A stretch of DNA of 64,000 nt. It comes from Branchinecta lynchi (taxonomy: Eukaryota > Arthropoda > Branchiopoda > Anostraca > Branchinectidae). How positions within the stretch are numbered: the first letter of the stretch is position 1; each line of letters begins with the position of its first letter. Where the stretch lies: NCBI GenBank assembly GCA_023053575.1, contig JAKZAP010000005.1, positions 6,076,001 to 6,140,000 of the forward strand. The letters run 5' to 3'. The position numbers and the translations under genes were made by a program. Positions 57,943-64,000 of the stretch are shown here, one piece after another. The notes beneath the pieces were generated by a model. The model saw only the letters and a list, made by a program, of their open reading frames with translations. It had not been told where the DNA came from and did no database searches.

Positions 57943-58514
57943 TTGTCTTCGCTGGGAGGAAACAAAAATTAAATGGTTGCATTCGAGACGGACTCTGCCC
58001 ATCCTGATGCGAGTTCTTGCTGAATAGATAGTTGTTATCATGAATGATGCTGGCTAAATCACGTGATAAACTCGTTCATGCTCACAACCATCATAAGTAA
58101 AGTGTAACGATCCTCACTCTTTGTTAAACGAAAATAGTAAGAGAGAGGAGTTAATTTTCCTATCATGCCGGACTGCGGAATGGAAATATAACAGCATTTT
58201 GACGGTTTTGTAATGAAAAGACGTGGGAAGCAACCTAAAAACTGTCGTCCTCCCAACCTGTAGTTAGGGTTCAAGGTTCAAGGTTTAATTTACACTTCTG
58301 TATAAAATCAAAATAAATAGGGTCAAGCCGGGGACACAAGGTCGATTGACAAAAACCTAGGGATATACAGATGGGAAACTAGGGATATACAGATGGGAAC
58401 GACGGTGGTACTTCTGAGAAGCTATTGCTAGGAGGTTGGAGCACCCGCAATGGAATTCTGTTGTTGCTTTGAAATAAGAGAGTTTATGAGGGTTTTTAAA
58501 CTCCAGTTTGCGTC

Positions 58515-58716
58515 CAGTAGAAGTATGTTTATTTGAACGTTTGTCGGCTTTAAATAGTGCCATTTTCATGCACTTGCTGTGACAATAGTCAACTGGTAGC
58601 TAATTTAAATGCCCTGAAAATACCTGAATGGGTGTTTTGGATCTTCGTCCTACCATTTACCCCAAAACTGAAAAGTTCAAATTTAAGTAGCTGTTCATAT
58701 AAACATACCTCTACTT
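58515..58716. mobile_element. Family D TIR element, copy 4
   Basis: Left cagtagaagtatgtttattt, right ttcatataaacatacctcta plus ct. It contains tgccattttcatgcacttgc. Confidence 0.65.
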
Positions 58717-59077
58717 TATGAATTTGTCCACAGAGGGTAATAGAAAGATGTATAGGTGAACAGAAATGCGCACTAGCTATTAAATAACTGCTGAAGCGTG
58801 ATTCTTCTTCTTCTGTAGTGCTTAATTGTGGGCACGTAACATACTTTTACCTTTAAATGCACTAGCAAGCAACAAGGAAGAAGTATCCCGTTCATCTGTT
58901 ATGCCTGTGATTTCATTGTGCTTCATTTGTTAGCCGATTTACAGAGGGGTCTTCTGCTGCGGGTCTTAAAGAACTATGCCACTACTTCGGGCGACAGCTA
59001 TTCACTCTCGGCGTTCTGTCGACTGCTCTTCATAGTATTAGTAAGTTGGATTGAAGGCCATACATCTACATATTTTT

Positions 59078-61679
59078 ATGGCACTTGCCCTTCGGCCAAG
59101 TGCCATATAGCGATCGCAATTTCTGTCCGTCCGTCGGTCTGTCGGTCTGTCTAGGTTTTGCTAGTTCGGGCACTTCCACATAAGCTAAGACGATAAAACT
59201 TGGCAGGCGTATCAGGGACCCCAAATGATTAAGTTGGGTGTGGGGAGTGGAGGGATTGGGAATCCGGAATCTTGAGGTATTTTTAACTTTTGAACGGGTG
59301 ATCGGATCTCGATGAAACTTGATATTTGGAACGACCTCATGCCTCAGACGACCTACTTAAAATCCGAACCGGATCTGGTGACTTTTGGGGGGAGCTGGAG
59401 GGGGCAACCGGAAATCTTGGGAAACGCTATGAGTGGAGGGATCGAGATGAAACTTGGTGGAAAGACACCTAGCAAACACTAGATACATCATTGACACAAC
59501 CGAGCCGATTCGGGCACTGTGGGGGGAGTGGAGGGAGGGGGAATCCGGAATCTTGAGGTATTTATAACTTTTGAACGGGTGATCGGATCTCGTTGGAACT
59601 TGATATTTGGAAACACCTCATGCCCCAGACGACCCACTTAAAATCCGGACAGGATCCGGTGACTTTTGGGGGGAGCTGGAGGGGGCAACCGGAAATCTTG
59701 GGAAACGCTATGAGTGGAGGGATCGAGATGAAACTTGGTGGGAAGACACCTAGCAAACACTAGATACATCATTGACATAACCGAGCCGATTCGGGTACTG
59801 TGGGGGGAGTGGAGGGAGGGGGAATCCGGAATCTTGAGGTATTTATAACTTTTGAACGGGTGATCGGATCTCGATGGAACTTGATATTTGGAAAGACCTC
59901 ATACCTCAGACGACCCACTTATAATCTGGACCGGATCCGGTGACTTTTGGGGAGAGCTGCAGGGGGCAACCAGAAATCTTGGGAAACGCTATGAGTGGAG
60001 GGATCGAGATGAAACTTGGTGGGAATACACCTAGCAAACACTAGATACATCATTGACATAACCGAGCCGATTCGGGCACTGTGGGGGGGAGTGGAGGGAG
60101 GGGGAATCCGGAATCTTGAGGTATTTATAACTTTTGAACGGGTGATCGGATCTCGATGGAACTTGATATTTGGAAAGACCTCATGCCTCAGACGACCCAC
60201 TTAAAATCCGGACCGGATCCCGTGACTTTTGGGGGGAGCTGGAGGAGGCAACCGGAAATCTTGGGAAATGCTATGAGTGGAGGGGTCGAGATGAAACTTG
60301 GTGGGAATACACCTAGCAAACACTAGATACATCATTGACATGACCGAGCCAATTCGGGCACTGTGGGGGGAGTGTAGGGAGGGGGAATCCGGAATCTTGA
60401 GGTATTTATAACTTTTGAACGGGTGATCGGATCTCAATGGAACTTGATATTGGGAAAGGCCTCATGCCTCAGACGACCCACTTAAAATCCGGACCGGATC
60501 CGGTGACTTTTGGGGAAGCTGGAGGGGGCAACCGGAAATCTTGGGAAACTCATATGAGTGGAGGGATCGAGATGAAACTTGGTGGGAAGACACCTAGCAA
60601 ACACTAGATACATCATTGACATGACCGAGCCGATTCGGGCACTGTCGGGGGAGTGGAGGGATTGGGAATCCGGAATCTTGAGGTATTTATAACTTTTGAA
60701 CGGGTGACCGGATCTCGATGAAACTTGATATTTGGAAAGACCTCATGCCTCAGACGACCCACTTAAAATCTGGACCGGATCCGGTGACTTTTGGGGGGTG
60801 CTGGAGGGGAGAACCGGAAATATTGGAAAACACTATGATCAATCAATCAATCAATCTTTATTATTCGATAAAACATTCCTTACGGTATTAACAAAAAACC
60901 GAATGTTTGTTATCTCGTCAAACATAACTATATACAATTGCGCTTTTAACATAGTCAAATATTCAATAATTACACAAGAACAAGGATTGCAACAAATTAA
61001 AACGCTAAAATCAATAATTAATATAATAAAGAGGAAAAGAATTTAAAATTTCGCGTTGAAAAAACTGACAAAGGAGGGGACAAAACTTCTTTCGTACCGC
61101 GCATGAATTGCCCGAATGGGTTGGAGCTTAGGAACTGGTTGTGCTGCCATTCTCTGTGCCCTTATGCGGTCGGGAATGTGGGGAGGGGGAAGGATGTGCC
61201 GATGGTTGGGGTCTTCCAGTAGTTGTTCACCAAACTTGGTAGAAAGTTGGTGGCTACGATTTGACAAAGATGCGAGACCAAACTCGTTAAGAAGGGAAAT
61301 GTACGGGATTTTGGGGGATTTTGATACTATTAGTAAAGATCGGTACTGGATCCTCTCGAGGCGTTCCGACTGCTCCCGTGTTAAACCGAAATGCCATACC
61401 GGACAGCAGTATTCAAGGGAAGGGCGAATGAACACAAGGTAAATGCGAAGGAGGTGGTGTTTCGGGGTGCCATGGCGGGAGAGCATTTTGAGAGACCTGA
61501 TGCCCATATTTGCTCTTTTCAGCATAGATTGTACTTGCTAATTATCCCACTTGAGATCTGAATGGAGGGAACGAGATGAAACTTGGTGGGAAGACACCTA
61601 GCAAACACTAGATATATCATTGACATAACCGAGCCGTGCTTACTCGTAACAAGTGCCATATGAGCTCGTAGCTCTTGTT
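59078..61679 (+). repeat. Cassette B copy 5, six or more 280-bp units, split by a LINE
   Basis: It begins atggcacttgcccttcggcc plus aagtgccatatagcgatcg and ends acaagtgccatatgagctcg plus tagctcttgtt. Units begin near 59240, 59521, 59803, 60085, 60366 and 60646. A LINE end at about 60838-61560 interrupts the last unit. Confidence 0.9.
60838..61560 (-). pseudogene. LINE 3' end inserted in the 280-bp array
   Basis: The minus-strand frame (160 residues from 61525) contains LLRIYLVFIRPSLEYCCPVW and QSERLERIQYRSLLIVSKSP, typical of the C-terminal part of Jockey/CR1-like polyproteins. A TAA lies just before it (DLKWDN-stop-QVQSMLKRAN). The 3' tail is (ATTG)n, read on + as atcaatcaatcaatcaatc at 60839. 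Most of the 5' part is absent, as in usual LINE truncation. Confidence 0.85.
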
Positions 61680-62413
61680 CTAAATCTTGTTATGCGTTGA
61701 GTCCCTTCCGGTATTATTGTAATATAACTTTTTTCGAATAGGTATGTAATGCATATCCTCCTATGACCTACGATCAGTCAGTTACATTACGATAATCTTC
61801 ACAGAGAAAGATAGTGGTAGAATTGAGAGGATCATATAGCTCATGTCAGCCTTTAGAGACGATTTCTGTTCAATAAAGTCATAACAGTTAACACACCTCC
61901 ATCTCGATTGATATTGGAATAACAACCTCGGTGGCCATTTAAAAATATCGACCTTGTCTTCGGCTCGGATAGGTTATTTTCCGATATCAAGCTCGATGTC
62001 TGAAGTTAACCTTTAGTATTTTTCTTTTTCTCTTTCATTCTCCTGTCTTTTAAGTCGGAACCAAATAAAATTAATGAAAGAAGTCAGCCAATCGCGTCGG
62101 TGTTGGTTTGCATTCGAAGCACACCAACTTCATCACTCCATATTGAACTCCTTCGCTAATCGACCATCGGTTTAATGCCATGCCTTAACGGATGACAGAA
62201 AAATCGGTCCCGTGACTCTTGGAGTTCCTCTTCAGCTTCCTGGAAAACCGGACGTGTAACGCGTGTAGTCTCTAATCCTTCTAATTTTTGCTTATGCATC
62301 TTTGAATCAGATGGACTAGTTTGTCGTCAGTTGCATCTCCCGGGACGACCTGTGGAGCGATTTGTTCGAGCACGTTCCGGTGATGCGATACAACTGTTTA
62401 TGTCACTGGTAGG

Positions 62414-62573
62414 CACTGTAAAAAAGTTTCTCAGAATAAGGATGCAGTATTTGCTACTGGGATTATTCTTATCTCTATTGGGATAAGAATAGTCCGAATT
62501 AGGGGTAATCTTATCTAAATAAAGATAAGATTAATCCCAGTAGAAAATACTGCAAGATTTTTTTTTTACAGTG
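62414..62573. mobile_element. 160-bp foldback element (CACTGTAAAAAA)
   Basis: Left cactgtaaaaaagtttctca plus tgcagtatttgctactggga; the right half is its inverse, ending tttttttttacagtg. The arms cover nearly the whole element. Confidence 0.75.
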
Positions 62574-62592
62574 GAGTCAATGGCGCGATGAG

Positions 62593-64000
62593 CAGGGGCG
62601 TTGCAAGGGGGGGGGGGGGTGCAGCACCCCCCCACCTTTTTGAGATTCGGTAAAATTGTTCGGTATTGTTTTCGATCTACGAGGATTCGGTAGTTATACA
62701 GGATCCTAAATAGGCTATCTGTACAAATCTCTTCGGTATAATGATCGGGATTCGGTATAATTGCCAGTATTCGGTAGTTATCACGAATTTGGTGAGAGAA
62801 TTTACTGCAATCATTTGGTAATTTTTCGATGCCGGAACTATTCGGTATATTTATGGAGATTCCGCAGTTACACAGGCTCCCGAATAAGCTAATGGTTCGA
62901 AATTATTTAGTATCATGATTGGGATTCGGTAATTTATTCAGTATAATTTCCCAGGATTAGGAAGTTAACCACGAATCCTGACTTTGTTCCAGTTTCGACG
63001 AAAGTATACCGAATATGAATATTTTTCGGTAGCCTTCGATACCAAAACAATTTGGTATAATAACCGGGATACGGTAGTTATACAGAATCCCGAACACGCT
63101 ATCGGTCTAAACTTACTCGGTATAATAACTGGGATTCGGTAACTTATTCGTTGTAATGCCAGGATTCGGAAGTTACCAAGAACCTCGAAACTCAGAAAAA
63201 GCCGAGTGAAGCACTGGCCGCAGACAAAAGTGATGATATCATCGATAGTCCTTACTTTTATTTTGGATCCCAAAAAGAATATCTAATCATAAATATTTTG
63301 AAAATTCCGCCTGCAGCATTTTTCGTAATATTCTCTATTTTGTGGAAGGGCGCGTCATTTGACGGGGGGGGGGGGGGTTAAGCCAGTTTCAGGATTGAGA
63401 TTTCGAAACATTAAAAGCTAGAATTTGGATGGAAATTAAATTTGGCAGGAAAAATAAAAATAAAAATTTCGCCTTTGGTGCTCACTTTATGTGATCATAG
63501 GTAGTATATTGACTAGACTACAGTTGCTGCTGCTGCCGTAACGTCGCTCCATTCGGTTTCTGGAACTTCTTAGAGTCTCGGTATTACATCAACGGTAAAT
63601 TGATAGTAAATTTGTAAGAGAAGCAGTTAAATTTTAGCCTACAAAAAAAAAAGGGATTTTGAAAAATTTCGCCTGCGGCGCTCGATTTAATTTTTTATTG
63701 GCTATAACGGATAGTAGCTGTTACTGCAATCATGCCCGGCAATATATTCTCCATTTGGGCTTCGCCAAAACGCCGCCTAATAGTTGGCTGATTAACGTTC
63801 ATGCTGCCTTTTATTGTTACTCTTCCTACGTAATCGTTTCTGTTCCATAATTTAAAGCTCGAATTCTTGGTTCTAGGATTCGGTAAAATTTTTGAAAGAT
63901 TCGGTAAAATTTTGGCTCTACACCCCCCCCACCGAAAATGTTTGTTTCCTTCCCCGAAGTTGAACCAGAGGATTGACAGCTTGACGAGGACCCTTGCCAA
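62593..64000. mobile_element. hAT-like element running off the window
   Basis: It starts CAGGGGCGTTGCAAGGGGG, the same start class as 10439. The first half is a set of diverged repeats around ggattcggtagttatac; the second half has the 'aaaatttcgcctgcggcg' blocks shared with 10485-11180 (about 63300, 63465, 63660). The window ends gacccttgccaa, which resembles the inverse of the start, so the right end probably lies within about 10 bases of the border. Confidence 0.6.

Larger units (their letters stand above)
57111..64000 (+). other. Intron 7 (unfinished in window)
   Basis: It starts gtaaga. No further exon was recognised. I see nothing definite in 57950-58500, 58720-59070 and 61685-62410 besides a weak exon-like stretch that I rejected. 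Confidence 0.65.

Noticed and set aside
62311..62410. Possible next exon: tttgaatcag|ATGGAC..., open in the phase needed, followed by ggtaggc
   Set aside because: The encoded peptide lacks the expected Asp-x-Cys-Gly-x-Cys-Gly-Gly motif of this family, and a transposon begins directly after it.

Overview
This window is intron-rich genomic DNA of an animal, most likely an invertebrate. No bacterial-style gene layout is present: coding sequence appears only as short exons with good GT/AG borders, separated by introns of 2-13 kb that are packed with decayed transposons and tandem repeats. I cannot name the species.

The one host gene I can support lies on the + strand. It encodes a secreted zinc metalloprotease of the ADAMTS9/ADAMTS20/GON-1 type. 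Seven consecutive exons are visible (5201-5421, 18414-18568, 20811-20960, 33233-33392, 38092-38288, 48736-48986, 56931-57110). In order they encode the middle of the catalytic domain, the zinc-binding helix, the third zinc histidine with the Met-turn, the disintegrin-like domain (two exons), the first thrombospondin type-1 repeat, and the cysteine-rich domain. The splice phases agree at every junction. The signal peptide, propeptide and start of the catalytic domain must lie before the window, and the spacer and later thrombospondin repeats after it. The zinc-site exon reads as an ADAMTS exon only if two single-base insertions are discounted, so the gene is either a pseudogene or allele with lesions, or the assembly has indel errors there.

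Region by region: 1-5200 is the end of an upstream intron, holding two hAT-like elements back to back with three identical 8-bp target duplications. Intron 1 (5422-18413) holds retroelement ends, a hAT-like element with an empty-site paralogue, and several copies of two long repeat cassettes. Intron 2 holds a LINE C-terminus cut by a cassette. Intron 3 (20961-33232) holds a 472-bp duplication, nested TIR elements, a palindrome cluster and a triplicated block at 29-31 kb. Intron 4 and intron 5 (33393-48735) hold TIR elements, a large 280-bp-unit array and LINE reverse-transcriptase fragments. Intron 6 holds a 147-bp array and foldback elements. The part after the last exon holds another 280-bp-unit array split by a LINE, and a hAT-like element that runs off the window.

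Two repeat cassettes dominate. Cassette A has GGGATCCC palindromes at both ends and about 137-bp internal units. Cassette B has a TGGCACTTG hairpin at one end, a fixed 3' end, and about 280-bp internal units. Both share a GATGAAACTTGG core and a run of CCGT/CTGT steps. They look like dispersed elements whose interior expands by tandem duplication. Their class is not settled from sequence alone. I found no tRNA, rRNA or CRISPR array.
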